Assembly: GCA_027924585.1 (NCBI GenBank)
Contig: BSBM01000186.1
Location: forward strand, 5,208,001-5,272,000
Direction of reading: 5' to 3'
Source of the DNA: Larix kaempferi
Taxonomy: Eukaryota; Streptophyta; Pinopsida; Pinales; Pinaceae
DNA: 64,000 nt
The first letter of the stretch is position 1. Each line of letters starts with the position of its first letter. Both the position numbers and the translations under genes were made by a program. Positions 45,788 through 56,523 of the stretch are shown piece after piece. The notes below the pieces were generated by a model. That model had not been told where the DNA came from and made no database searches. It was given only the letters and a program-made list of their open reading frames with translations.

Positions 45788-46323
45788 TCTTCTTCAATTA
45801 CTGAAAACTGAATAACTTATAGGGTTATTAAATTTAATCCATTTTAGCTCTCAGGAATCTTAGTATCAAAATGATAGTAAGTTTCATCCACTATCAAGTC
45901 TTTATCTCCTCGCTGCCTCTATCTTGGATGTACAGACGTCCTCCAGCATTCAATTTAATTGCTAGCAACGAAATTAGGAAGCCCTAACTTCCCGTGAAGC
46001 CATCAAAACCTCTCCTTTGTTCAGTAGCGACAATGTCCAGTTTTTTAGTGGTTATGGCTACTCCACTAAGTCCTTCGTCTTTGAATGTGCCTGTAAATGA
46101 CAAACTCATCTCACATTTACCTCAAACCACGCTGCTACCTGTCAAAAGGAATTACATTTGGGCTCATGATGAGCACGATTTCCTCACAATGTGTAACCAC
46201 TTGGAATCATGATGTTCCCTGCATCAGCACGTAACAAATTCTCCAAAACATGTAATTAGTCATTCATCATTCCAAAATGTGCAAAGATTTGCTAAAAAAT
46301 TGGAGGAATTTTGGAGTCGCGAT

Positions 46324-46372
46324 ATTCTTGTAGCGCGCCTTTGGTGATTTTGAGCTCCAGCGCTACAAGAAT
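46324..46372. repeat. 13-bp perfect inverted repeat in the Tat-2 3' LTR
   Basis: ATTCTTGTAGCGC (46324-46336) and GCGCTACAAGAAT (46360-46372) are exact complements around a 23-base loop. They lie about 320-370 bp from the LTR start, probably in U3. The other LTR keeps 11 pairs (56147-56195). Confidence 0.8.
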
Positions 46373-46827
46373 AATTTTAACACTATTTTGGCGCTTTTCT
46401 ACAGCTTTTTGTCATTTTGCATAGAGTTTTAAAGCTGTTAGAGTAATGATTATGCATGACTATACTTAGAGTATGGTCTATGAACCCATTATTTGTTATG
46501 GTGACTTTTAAAACCCTTTAACAAAAATCAAACCTAAAGTTTAAAACTTGAAAATTTCAAAAGCAAGCCCAAAATTTCATATAAAAACTAAAGAAAATTT
46601 CCTAAAAGAGGGAAAAATCAAATTAAAGCAAATGAATAACTTGAAATAAAATGCAAATCAAACAAAATTTGAAGGAACAAATTACTGACTTAACATCTGG
46701 CTCCAGCTGCGGGATGAAGACCTCCCTGCGAGGCTTCAAGAACCTGTAGACCAGTGCCTTTTGTCTGCTATCTTATCTATCTGTCTGCAAAACTTCCATT
46801 GGGCCATGGAGTCTTATTGTGATTCAC

Positions 46828-48063
46828 TCACCGGTATGTACAATGATCAGTGAAAATGCTCCTATAAACTATAAAAATGCTTGAGGAATCCCCATTAACA
46901 GGGCTGGACAACTCCTCACCTTCCAAGGACTGCAAGATAAAAGTATTGTTCTCTAAAACTTTTGATACCAAAAAAGGGCCAAACCAAAGATTGTCAAACT
47001 TACCATGCTTACCCTTTTGCTCCTTTCTTGCATCCCATCTTAGAACCATCTCACCTTCTATGAAAGTATTTTCTTTAATGTTCCTGTCAAACCTGTTTTT
47101 AATCTTCGCTCTGTACAGCTGTGATTTTTCATCCACCTTCTCTCTACTTTGCTATAACTCTATCATTTCAAAGATTCTCCTTTGCATATCATCCGGTTCC
47201 TCTTGAGAGTTCTGGAGGAATTTCATCACCAGAATCCCCAATTGAACAGGGAACACTGCCTCTGTACCATAAACTAGTTGAAATGGAGAAGTCCCAATTG
47301 CCTGTTTCACTGTAATCCTATCTGCCCACAATGCATACTTCAGCATTGAATCCGAAGACCTTTTGTTATTCTTCAGCAGTTTCTTGATGCTCTGAATGAT
47401 GTTCTTGTTGGAAGATTCAGCTTGACCATTGCCTTGAGGATAATAGGGAGTTAAGTGGTTCAGAATGATGCCATTTCCTTCACAAAAGGCCACCATTGCC
47501 TTGGATTTGAATGTCTTTGCATTATCTGTTATTAATATCTGTGGACAGCCAAATCGGCTTAAAATATTTTCTTCAATGAATTCCATGATTAGCTTGTCTG
47601 TAGCATTCCTTGTGGGAATGGCTTCCACTCATTTTGTGAAAAAATATGTTGCAGTCAGAATCTAGTGATGCTGTCCTGAAGATGCTGGATTTATTTCTCC
47701 AATAAAGTCCAGAACCCATTGCTGAAAAGGGGCATTTACTACAATAGGTTTTAAAGGCAAGGACAATAATTTTTGTTTACCTGCAAATTTCTGACAAGGA
47801 ATGCAGGCTCTTACCTACTGGTAAACATCTGTGAACAAGGATGGCCAATAATATCCAGCTCATAAAATTTTGTAAGCTGTTGCTTTCCAATACTTGTGCC
47901 CTCCATATGCACCTTCATGAGACTCTGAAATCACCTCTCCTATTTCAAATTGGTCCAAACACCTGAGCAAAATACCCCCTGGGTCCTTCCAGAACAACTG
48001 ATCCTCAACTAAATAGTATTTAGTAGCTTTGAGTTTTAAAAATCTGGCATCCTTCCTATCCAA
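46828..48063 (-). pseudogene. Integrase of Tat-2
   Basis: Same frame as RT. Pieces 48063-47860 (KLKATKYYLVEDQLFWKDP, GGHKYWKATAYKIL), 47628-47152 (LITDNAKTF with Asp, NGQAESSNKN with Glu) and 47136-46828 (MVLRWDARKEQKGKHGKFD) are separated by in-frame stops. The intervening sequence still encodes the zinc-binding Cys pair and the first catalytic Asp. Strongly similar to Tat-1 integrase. No chromodomain. Confidence 0.8.
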
Positions 48064-48111
48064 ATGTTCAGGACATTGCAGAAATAACAGAAAATGAAAA
48101 ATGTCTGCATA

Positions 48112-49701
48112 CTAGGCTGATGATAAATAAAAATCCATGATCTTTTCTTTTTCGAGAAGTGCTTGATCTTCTTCAGGAACTGATTCTTCAACCATGACAT
48201 GCAGTCCTAGAGCCTGACAATTTGATTCAGCCATCAGCTTGGCTAAACCTTGTCCCTTGACAAGCTTAGTAGGCCTGATCTCTACATCATATTCCATAAT
48301 CTTCGCAATCCACCTACCTCTCTTTCCTTCACTATCAGGCTGAGTTAACACATCTTCCACAGCAGAATTAGGTACAAAAGAATTTACTTTTGAATGCAGG
48401 ACATAAATTCTGAAAAATTTCAAAGCCTTTACCAGAGCATAATCTTGCTTCTCCAATATACTGTACTTCAACTCAGAATCTCTAAGAGTTTTGCTGAAGC
48501 AAGAAATAGGCTGTTCCAGTCCTTCTTTATTCTTCTGAAGTAAAATAGCTACAATTGTGTCTTCTAATGCAAATGAAAAAGTAAGGAATTCTTTGGTAAA
48601 ATCAGGACTTACTGATACAGGTGCTTCAGTAAGAGCTACCTTGATTTTCTCAAATGTTTCCTTTGCCTCAGCATTCCACTTTACTTCCTGATCTTTCTTC
48701 AACATGGCTGTGATTTGTTTAATGATTTTAGCAAAGTTGGGAATAAACCACCGTAGAAAATTTATCTTGCCAATGAATGATTGAACATCTTTTTTACTCC
48801 TAGGTAAACTAATCTTCAGTATTGCTTTCACTCTTTCAGGATCTATTATGATGCCATCAGCAGACACCAAGTGACCAAGTAGTTTACCTTCTTGCACAGC
48901 AAAATGTGACTTTTTGGGGTTCAGGGACAGGCCAAATTTTTTGCATTTTAGGAAGGTTTGCCTCAAGTGCTTCAAGTGTTCATCATCAGATTTTGAGAAT
49001 ACAGTAATATCATCCAGATAGATAACCACAAACTTATCTTTTTCTCCCACAAATGCAATGTCCATGGCTCTCTGAAAGGTTGCTCCAGCATTCATTAAGC
49101 CAAAAGGCATCTTGTCATACATGAATGTCCCCCAGGGGGTTGTAAAGGCTATTTTTTCCTTGTCATCAGGGTGCATGGCAATATGATTGTACCCTGAGAA
49201 ACCATCCACCATAGAGATCCTCTGAGCTCCAACTACTTGCTGCAAAACCTGTTCAATCTTGGGAAGAGGATAGTTGTCTTTTAATGATGATCTATTCAGA
49301 TTTCTGAAGTCAATACATAATCTAATTTCCCCATTCTTTTTTCTGACAGGAACCAAATTAGCAACCCAGGAAGAGTACCTGAGAGGCACTATTATCTTTG
49401 CATCCAACAGCTTCTTTATTTCTTTTTCAATTACAGGGAACAAAGCTGGATTGATCCTTCTTAGTTTCTGTCCGAAAGGCTTAACATTAGGCTTCAAAGG
49501 GACCTTGTGCTGAATAATTGCTGTATCATAAGTTCTTAGTTCCTGATAAGACCACGCAAATACATCTACATGTTCTTTCAAAAGCTTGATATATCTATTT
49601 CTTTGTTCAGCTGCCAGAGATTTAGAAATTTTTACCATCTTTGGATGTTCTGCTGAACCAATATTGCAATCCACTACATTGTCTTCTAAAGATTGAACCA
49701 A
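48112..49701 (-). CDS. Reverse transcriptase plus degenerate RNase H of Tat-2 (uninterrupted 529 codons)
   Basis: RT landmarks by residue: KPFGQKLRRINP (74-85), CIDFRNLNR (129-137), NYPLPKIEQ, D166 in MVDGFSGYN, FTTPWGTFMYDKMPFGL (187-202), YLDD 228-231. The Ty3-type RNase H follows as FLTFSFALEDTIVAILLQ (373-390), where the usual catalytic Asp is Phe378. The second RNase H upstream would have to supply the activity. The start shown is not a real initiation site; this is an internal part of pol. The frame is the same as protease, second RNase H and integrase. Confidence 0.88.
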   Translation of the reverse strand: MVQSLEDNVVDCNIGSAEHPKMVKISKSLAAEQRNRYIKLLKEHVDVFAWSYQELRTYDTAIIQHKVPLKPNVKPFGQKLRRINPALFPVIEKEIKKLLDAKIIVPLRYSSWVANLVPVRKKNGEIRLCIDFRNLNRSSLKDNYPLPKIEQVLQQVVGAQRISMVDGFSGYNHIAMHPDDKEKIAFTTPWGTFMYDKMPFGLMNAGATFQRAMDIAFVGEKDKFVVIYLDDITVFSKSDDEHLKHLRQTFLKCKKFGLSLNPKKSHFAVQEGKLLGHLVSADGIIIDPERVKAILKISLPRSKKDVQSFIGKINFLRWFIPNFAKIIKQITAMLKKDQEVKWNAEAKETFEKIKVALTEAPVSVSPDFTKEFLTFSFALEDTIVAILLQKNKEGLEQPISCFSKTLRDSELKYSILEKQDYALVKALKFFRIYVLHSKVNSFVPNSAVEDVLTQPDSEGKRGRWIAKIMEYDVEIRPTKLVKGQGLAKLMAESNCQALGLHVMVEESVPEEDQALLEKEKIMDFYLSSA

Positions 49702-49929
49702 TGGCTTTGAAGGTGTATCATCCTTTGTAAATATTCTTTCTAAAGGTACTAGACCTTTTGGAATGAATTTGCTCTTAAAATCAATGATTTTATGACCTGC
49801 TATCTCTTCTGCAGCAAACTCATTTAACTGTTCATCCCCCTCATCCTCTTCCTGATCAATTTGAGCATTTGAAAACTCATCTGTAAGCTCAAGAAATTTT
49901 TTGATTTCAATGTAATCTTCAAAAACCCT

Positions 49930-50388
49930 CTATTTCTTCACATTATCAGGCACACATGGTCTATACCTCACCTCTATGGGATACCTTAGCTGAGTGGTCT
50001 TAGGGATTCTGAAATGTGTGGCAGCCAAAGCTAATGAGTCTGCAGTCTCATTATGATTCCTTGGAATATGAGTGATCTTAAATGCTATAAAATAGTTTTC
50101 AAGGATATCCCATACCTCATTCCGATATACTTTCAACAAACCCTAATTTACTTGATAGTTGTTCTTCACCTGCTGAACAACTAGTTCGGAGTTGCCAAAT
50201 GCAACAATATGCTGAATTCCTAAATCTTTAGCAGCCTTCAATCCCAGTAGTAGAGCTTCATACTCAGCATTGTTGTTAGTGGTAACAAACTCCAACTTAT
50301 ACATGAGTTTCACTATTTCACCCCTAGGGGAGATGAGTAAAACTCCAGCTCCAGCACCCTCTTTGCATGAAGATCCATCAAAGTACAA
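49930..50388 (-). pseudogene. Second (archaeal-type) RNase H of Tat-2, upstream of RT
   Basis: MYFDGSSCKEGAGAGVLLIS begins the domain (Asp at codon 4). NNNAEYEALLLGLKAA holds the Glu. FGNSELVVQQV has Asn where the third acidic residue (FGD in Tat-1) is expected. NETADSLALAA holds the last Asp. A TAG near 50142 interrupts it. It lies between protease and RT, as in Tat-1. Two lesions suggest this copy is inactive. Confidence 0.8.
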
Positions 50389-50430
50389 CTGCCACAGTGC
50401 ATCTTCTTCCTCTCTGCTGTGTTTTATTTG

Positions 50431-51211
50431 CTATTCTTTTTCCACTTGTAACAGACCAGCAGAATTATCCTCCTCACTGAAATGTAATATGCATGTACCA
50501 AGATCTTTATCAACAGAGTACAATGGGTGATTGGTGGGGTTTTTATCATCTGTTACTATGTAAGCAAACTGCAGCTCTCTGTAAATTCTTCTATTTTCTC
50601 CACCAAAAACAGGAATGGTGGCATAACAGAGGTCCATCTGTAAGGTTCCCCCAACCTTCTTAGCCCATGACCTAGAAAGAAGAAAGCCAAACTTTGGTGT
50701 GATGTCAGCTACCACAACATCCATTATCACACTTTTCATGGGAAACTGAGCAAGGCTGACAACCATGTCTTTTATTACTCCTAGACACTTCACAGCTCGA
50801 GAGTCAAAGGCATATAAATCATGGTAAGGTTTGGTGATACTGAGGCCTAGGGCTTCCATTACAGCTTTTGGCATCAAGTTATGGGATGCTCCTGAATCTA
50901 ACAGGAAATTGTGAATCATTTGCTCATGGATAGCCAAGGTTACATAGAAAGGAGGAGAAGCACCACCCTCATTTTCAGTCTTCGCGGCCAGAGCTGATCT
51001 AATGAAGATTCTAGGGTTTTCTTCCTGCAAGTTAACTGTATCTGAAACAGGATGATTACTTGTTGGATTTAGCATTTTAAAGACTGATTCTTTATATGAA
51101 GGATTTTTTATCAATTCAGTTAAGGGTACAGGAATCTTCAATTTTCCTAATTCATTCTCCAAATTGAAATTCTGGGCAATTTTTTTTACCTCTTCAACTT
51201 CTATGCTTTTC
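50431..51211 (-). pseudogene. Aspartic protease region of Tat-2
   Basis: Pol frame. ASPPFYVTLAIHEQM, then LLDSGASHNLMPKAVMEALGL with an intact DSG near 50900, then KFGFLLSRSWAKKVGG. It matches Tat-1, which has DSR. The frame opens just after a short A-run at about 51218, one base out of frame with gag. The protease itself looks intact, but it ends at a TAG at 50431 shortly before the RNase H segment. Confidence 0.8.
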
Positions 51212-52570
51212 TTATGTTTTTTCTAAATCTTGCTTCTTCTCCACTACAGGCTCAGATGGTTGCTTAGCAGGGACAATTACTTTCTTCTTTGGGGGTTGTA
51301 CCACCTGTTTTGGACCTGATCTGAGATTTATAGTCTTCTTGAGTTCATTTTGATGGACAACAGCAGTTACAGCAGTCTTTTCCAAACCTGAATCGTCCCT
51401 GGTTTCAAACATGTCAGCATCATAGTATTCTGCATTTAGAAATTCTTCCTCAGTGACAAAACCTTCAGACAATGCCTCTCCAAAATGATTCACATCTTGA
51501 TCATTCTCTTGAAAGATCAACTCATCATTAACTTCTTCTTCATCAACCATATTGTTTTGAAAAGGTGGTGGCACCCTTTGGTCCTCATTTTCTCTTCTTT
51601 CTCGCTGGATATCATTATTCCTTCGTTCTCTAGGTATGAAGTGAGGAACAAATTGCCTTCTGAACTGATTCTGATTATTTGGATTTCGTTCACCTTCCGG
51701 AGCAGGCTTGCTGGAATTTTTCTCAAGTTCTAATTTGTTCAATTTTGCAGTGAGAATTTTTACCAACTTAGCCATTTCATCAATTTTCCCCTCTACAGAA
51801 TGAGAAGCAGGACCTCCTGGGGCTGCTTCCTTTTTTCCTTTCCTGTCATAGAGCTGCTGAGCTGTTTCCTTCTTTAATCTATTAGAAGCTAAGATATTAG
51901 ATTCTACCTCCAATGTAGCATCCTGCATATTTAGTAAAGAGATAGGTCTTCTCTCTCTCAACAATAAGGAAAACTCATGATCAAAGGCATTTGCATAAGT
52001 AAGTTTAGCTGATGTTTCTGTAGGCTTTATTTCTGCAGGAATTCTACTGTACATCTTGTTAAACCTCTTTGAAAAGTCTGCAATAGTCTCATCTTTTTTC
52101 CTACTGAGAGCTCCAAATTCAGTTATGTAATATGTATGGTCTTTAGTGTCACCCCATTGTCTCATGAAAAGATCACGAAGCTCTTCAATGATAGTGATAG
52201 AATAAGTAGGCAACTCTCTGAACCATTTTCTTACATCTCCATCAAGGCTCTGCACAAACATTCTCATCCATACATCTTTAGCCTCAATGTTTTGCTTATC
52301 AGCATAACTAAGGAAAGCTTCCCAATGTTCTTCAGCTGTGGTTTCTCCCTGTCCATTAAGCCTAGGAAGATATTTCTGATAGTCACCTCCAGGCAGTGCA
52401 TTTAAAGGCTGAGGCAAAACCAATGGTGCATATCTGGCTGCAACCATTCGGTCCATCATGTCTATGGGTTGATTTTGGGCTGCCATCTTTGGAGTAACTA
52501 ACTTTGATGATGAAGAAGTTTGACTGGAACTTGGTTGAAAAGGTTTTTTACCTAGTTTCAGTTGAAACAC
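51212..52570 (-). CDS. gag of Tat-2 (uninterrupted 452 codons)
   Basis: The core has VAARYAPLVLPQPLNALPGG, DVRKWFRELPTYS, LRDLFMRQWG and DFSKRFNKMYSRIP. The C-terminal part is hydrophilic with TINLRSGPKQ, resembling the LRSG motif of Tat/Athila-type gags. There is no zinc knuckle. The true start lies upstream in the leader; the listed start is a GTG inside an open frame. It ends at TAA 51212, and pol follows in another frame. Confidence 0.82.
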   Translation of the reverse strand: MFQLKLGKKPFQPSSSQTSSSSKLVTPKMAAQNQPIDMMDRMVAARYAPLVLPQPLNALPGGDYQKYLPRLNGQGETTAEEHWEAFLSYADKQNIEAKDVWMRMFVQSLDGDVRKWFRELPTYSITIIEELRDLFMRQWGDTKDHTYYITEFGALSRKKDETIADFSKRFNKMYSRIPAEIKPTETSAKLTYANAFDHEFSLLLRERRPISLLNMQDATLEVESNILASNRLKKETAQQLYDRKGKKEAAPGGPASHSVEGKIDEMAKLVKILTAKLNKLELEKNSSKPAPEGERNPNNQNQFRRQFVPHFIPRERRNNDIQRERRENEDQRVPPPFQNNMVDEEEVNDELIFQENDQDVNHFGEALSEGFVTEEEFLNAEYYDADMFETRDDSGLEKTAVTAVVHQNELKKTINLRSGPKQVVQPPKKKVIVPAKQPSEPVVEKKQDLEKT

Positions 52571-52967
52571 AGGTATCTTACCAGGAGAAAAAGTTTTGTC
52601 TTTCTTGAAGGAATTGGGATTAGTAAAAACTTGAAAGATGCTATCAAGGATAATAGGCCTTAACCAAGGTGAGTGTTTTTCTTCTTTTTTAACAAAGCTG
52701 AATGTAATGAAACACCCAACTGGTCAGAATCACAGGAGGCTGGTAAAGATTGAGACCTTCTGAGTTTTCTTGCTATTTTTAAGATCTTTTTAGGGTCTGT
52801 CACACCCAATTGCAATTGAGATGTAGGTTTGTTCCTGGTTCCAATTCCTTTAGAAGCCACTGTGACAACTTTTTTGGTGAAAATAGCCTTAAAAAGAGCT
52901 GATTTAAGTACACCTCTTAAACCAGTAAAACTGATAAGTATCCCAGGGAAGATATGCTTCAACTTCA
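52571..52967 (-). other. Leader and probable gag N-terminus of Tat-2
   Basis: Between primer site and the gag core, a frame (52660-53028) encodes a basic peptide with GVTDPKKILKIARKLRRSQ directly after the primer site. It is not in frame with the gag core, so either gag has a frameshift near 52660 or this is a separate small leader ORF. Confidence 0.4.
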
Positions 52968-52985
52968 TCCCTGGAAACGGCGCCA
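52968..52985 (-). other. Primer binding site (tRNA-Asp) of Tat-2
   Basis: On the minus strand TGGCGCCGTTTCCAGGGA follows the LTR end by four bases (TCTT). It differs at two bases from the complement of plant tRNA-Asp. Confidence 0.85.
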
Positions 52986-52989
52986 AAGA

Positions 52990-55900
52990 TGTTTGTGCCA
53001 GAAATTTTTTCCAAGGCCAGAGAAACAAGCCAACACAATCTCAAAAAAAATTCAATAAAGAAAACAAAGTTTAAAGGTTTATGTAATGTGTTTTTGGTTG
53101 TGAACTTTGGGAACACACATGGAATGCATTCATGAGCAAAATAACTAATGAATTATAAGCAAAAGAAGATAAAGATGCATGATATATCTAACAAGATCCA
53201 ACAGGAATAGTATTGAGGTTCATACATAAATGACAAGCATTACCAGCATATAAACATAAACCAGTAAATGAAAATATCAATTAAGCAACTAGACAAGCCG
53301 AAAAATGAAGCCAACACAGAAAACTGAAGGGTAAAAGTCACATATATCTCATAATTTCATCATCAACTGCATACAAGAGTTTTGTACTTAACTCATGAAC
53401 AAGTCTGAAAACCAACTGAGTTTGAAGACCTCCTGAAAGCTCCCAAAAATCAAACCCTCTCAATGACTTTCTAACCTCTCTAAATACTAATCTTTACAAA
53501 ATCAGTTAGGGATCTAACCCTAACTGCCTTCCATCTATTCGATGAGGTAAAGTAAAATGTAAAATATTACAAAATTACAAAATATGCTAAAAATAGTAAA
53601 TCACTAACATATGTGTTTATCAACTAGTGACAACTAACTAAATGAACAACTGAATTATAGATCTTTTGCTGCTTCAGCCAGCAGAGCGATGCCATCCGAT
53701 GCTTGATCTTTCTTCTTAGCTTTCTTCTGCTCCTGCTCCATGTCATTTATCTTCTTGATGAGCTCCTTGTTTCTCTGCTGCAGGTCCTGGACTATTTTCT
53801 CCAACTCTGTGCAATGCATGTCAGCAGCTCTTTTTCTCTTTAGTGCTTCCTTTGCTTCTGCTATCAACTCCTGAAAATGGTCATTTACATCCTGTAGGTC
53901 TTCTCTCAACTTTCTATCAGCCATGATTAATCCATCATTGACCTCTTGCATGTAACTCATCCGATGTTTGTACTGCTTAACAGTTTTCTGCAAATTCTCT
54001 CTGTCAGAGTCAAATAGTTTGTCTATTGTAGGATCTTGTTCCTCATTAGGTCTCCAAGGTATATCAAGTTCTTTGAAGATTTCAGCCTCTTCAATTAACA
54101 GGTCTGTAGGAGTGTCTTCAATGCCAGGATTTTCCTCACCTATTGCTTCAACTAAAGGAGCTTCTTCTTTTAATTGTGGCTGCTTTAAAAGATCACTTCT
54201 TATTTCAGAATAGATTTTAGATATTTTAGGTATAGGATGGCTTGAATCTTCTAATGATTTTAATGAACTCTTGGCTTTTGCAGGATGCATAACTTTGTCT
54301 ACTTCTGTTTTATCATCCATGGAAACCTCATCTAGGACAGTAACTTCATTTGTATTTAATCTAGGATTGAGAAATTTCTTCATGTTCAGTCTTAGCTTAT
54401 TCTTTGAACTAGTTTTAGGTCTCCAATATGATGCTGCTTCTCCCATCATTTTCAGCTCCTTTCCTTGATGATGGATAGCAGCCAACTTTACTACTTCAAG
54501 TTTATTCCTCTTTCTATTCGGTTTTGTTGCTTTGCTGTCTGAAGTAGGGATTTCTTTGCGTATTTCAACCTTGACTTCTGTTTTAGCGATGGGTTGCTCT
54601 TCCTCCAATAAATATCCCTCATCATCTGAGAGAATGGTGATAGGGCTTCTCTATTGAGTTTGAATCTTCTCCTTAGGTACAACAACCTCTCTTATATCAA
54701 TAGTTTTCACTTCATGAGAATCCTCTGTAGGTGCCAAGTATTTTTCAGGTTGCTCTTTCTCATCTACAAACAGTGAGTACTTGCTTTTAAGACTGGCTGA
54801 AAACAGTTTAGGTTTACTATCCTCCTCCACATGCTCTGATGCTTCCTCAACTTTGACTTCTTCCTTACCTTCAAGTTTAGACTTCTGACCTAATTTTCTC
54901 ATCAAAACCTTACCCTTGTCTACTTGCCTCTTAGGTTTCTAATCTTCTTCTTTGGTTTGAAAGCCAGACCAAAAGATGAAAAAGTCCTAGGTCTTCCCTT
55001 CATGCTACAAAACAGTGCTAATAATCAACTTAATTAGCCCATGGTGAAAGATAGACTGAGAAGAATGATCTATCTGCCCTTTCACCCTGTTGGACATCTT
55101 CTGCAAACTTTTCAAAAAGAAGAATGGCTGGTTCATCTTGGACACCCCCACCATGTGCTGAAGGAATCTGAAGTGGTACTTGTATACATAAGCATACCTG
55201 CCCTCGCAAGTATCATAGCTCTGAAGTATCCTGATTGGCTCAACCCATTCCTTTCTGAAATTTTGAATAAGGATGCCTTTATTCCAATCAGGGGTGACAT
55301 TTGGTAAAAGATATCTTTGTGGATCAAAGTCAAAAGGCAGTTTCTTAAACCATGGTTCACCCTCATTCTCAATCCCTGTAGTTTCTGAAATCAGCTTCAC
55401 TGTCAGCCTGAATTTAAGAGTATCAGATGTCACCATGTCATTTTTAAAGCCTTGAGCAAACTTACAGGACACTTCTGCATTATACCCATCTATCTTATTG
55501 AAAAAGTCCATCCAACCAGCTTGTTGAAACAGCTCAACACACCCAGGGAGTTTTTCAATCCATCCTACATCAGTAGGTTCAGCTCTGTTTATCTTACCAC
55601 TCCTACCCATTCTTCTTCAATTACTGAAAACTGAATAACTTATAGGGTTCTTAAATTTAATCCATTTTAGCTCTCAGGAACCTTAGTATCAAAATGATAG
55701 TAAGTTTCATCCACTCTCAAGTCTTTAGCTCCTCGCTGCCTGTATCTTGGATGTACAGACGTCCTCCAATGTTCAATTTAACTGCTAGCAATGAAATTAG
55801 GAAGCCCTAACTTCTCGTGAAGCCATCAAAACCTCTCCTTTGTTCAGCAGTGACAATATCTGATTTTTTAGTGGTTATGGCTACTCCACTAAGTCCTTCG

Positions 55901-56518
55901 TCTTTGAATGTGCCTGTAAATGATAGACTCATTTCACATTTACCTCAAACCACGCTGCTACCTGTCAAAAGGAATTACATTTGGGCTCATGATGAGCACG
56001 ATTTCCTCACAATGTGTAACCACTTGGAATCATGATGTTCCCTGAATCAGCACGTAACAAATTCTCCAAAACATGTAATTAGTCATTCATCATCCCAAAA
56101 CGTGCCAAGATTTGCTAAAAAATCGAAGGAATTTTGGAGTCGCGATATTCTTGTAGCGTGCCTTTGGTGATTTTTAGATCCAGTGCTACAAGAATAATTT
56201 TAACACTGTTTTGGCGCTTTTCTACAGCTTTTTGTCATTTTGCACAGAGTTTTAAAGCTGTTAGAGTAATGATTATGCATGACTATACTTAGAGTATGGT
56301 CTATGAACCCATTATTTGATATGGTGACTTTTAAAACCCTTTAACAAAAAACAAACCTAAAGTTTAAAACTTGAAAATTTCAAAAGCAAGCCCAAAATTT
56401 CATATAAAAACTAAAGAAAATTTCCTAAAAGAGGGAAAAATCAAATTAAAGCAAATGAATAACTTGAAATAAAATGCAAATAAAACAAAATTTGAAGGAA
56501 CAAATTACTGACTTAACA
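52990..56518 (-). repeat. 5' LTR of Tat-2 (3529 bp)
   Basis: Homologous to 43181-46695 over its whole length, ORF included. Followed on the outside by GGTCC (56519-56523). Confidence 0.92.
53655..55610 (-). pseudogene. LTR-embedded accessory ORF of Tat-2, 5' LTR copy
   Basis: One frame of about 651 codons from ATG 55610 to 53655 with no frameshift but several stops (near 55005, 54985, 54942 and 54653). It keeps the segment FKELDIPWRPNEEQDP that is broken in the other LTR, joining the charged middle to the coiled coil (54100-53655, LEKIVQDLQQRNKELIKK). The two LTR copies carry different lesions, which implies the ORF was intact when the element inserted. Confidence 0.8.
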
Positions 56519-56523
56519 GGTCC

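Larger units (their letters stand above)
43181..46695 (-). repeat. 3' LTR of Tat-2 (3515 bp)
   Basis: Homologous along its length to 52990-56518. The main size difference includes a short deletion near 44246 that breaks the internal ORF. Preceded (minus sense) by the motif GGGAGG...GCAGCTGGAGCCAGA. It contains a 13-bp inverted repeat near its start at 46324-46372. Confidence 0.92.
43181..56518 (-). mobile_element. Tat-like Ty3/gypsy retrotransposon 'Tat-2' with ORF-bearing LTRs (13.3 kb)
   Basis: Complete element in minus orientation: 5' LTR 52990-56518 (3529 bp), primer site, gag, protease, second RNase H, RT, degenerate RNase H, integrase, 3' LTR 43181-46695 (3515 bp). LTRs start TGTTAAG and end CAAACA. 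Target duplication GGTCC flanks both ends. It sits inside the LINE, which resumes at 56524. LTR divergence is a few percent by eye. Each LTR contains the same large sense ORF, so the element carries that gene twice. Confidence 0.92.
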
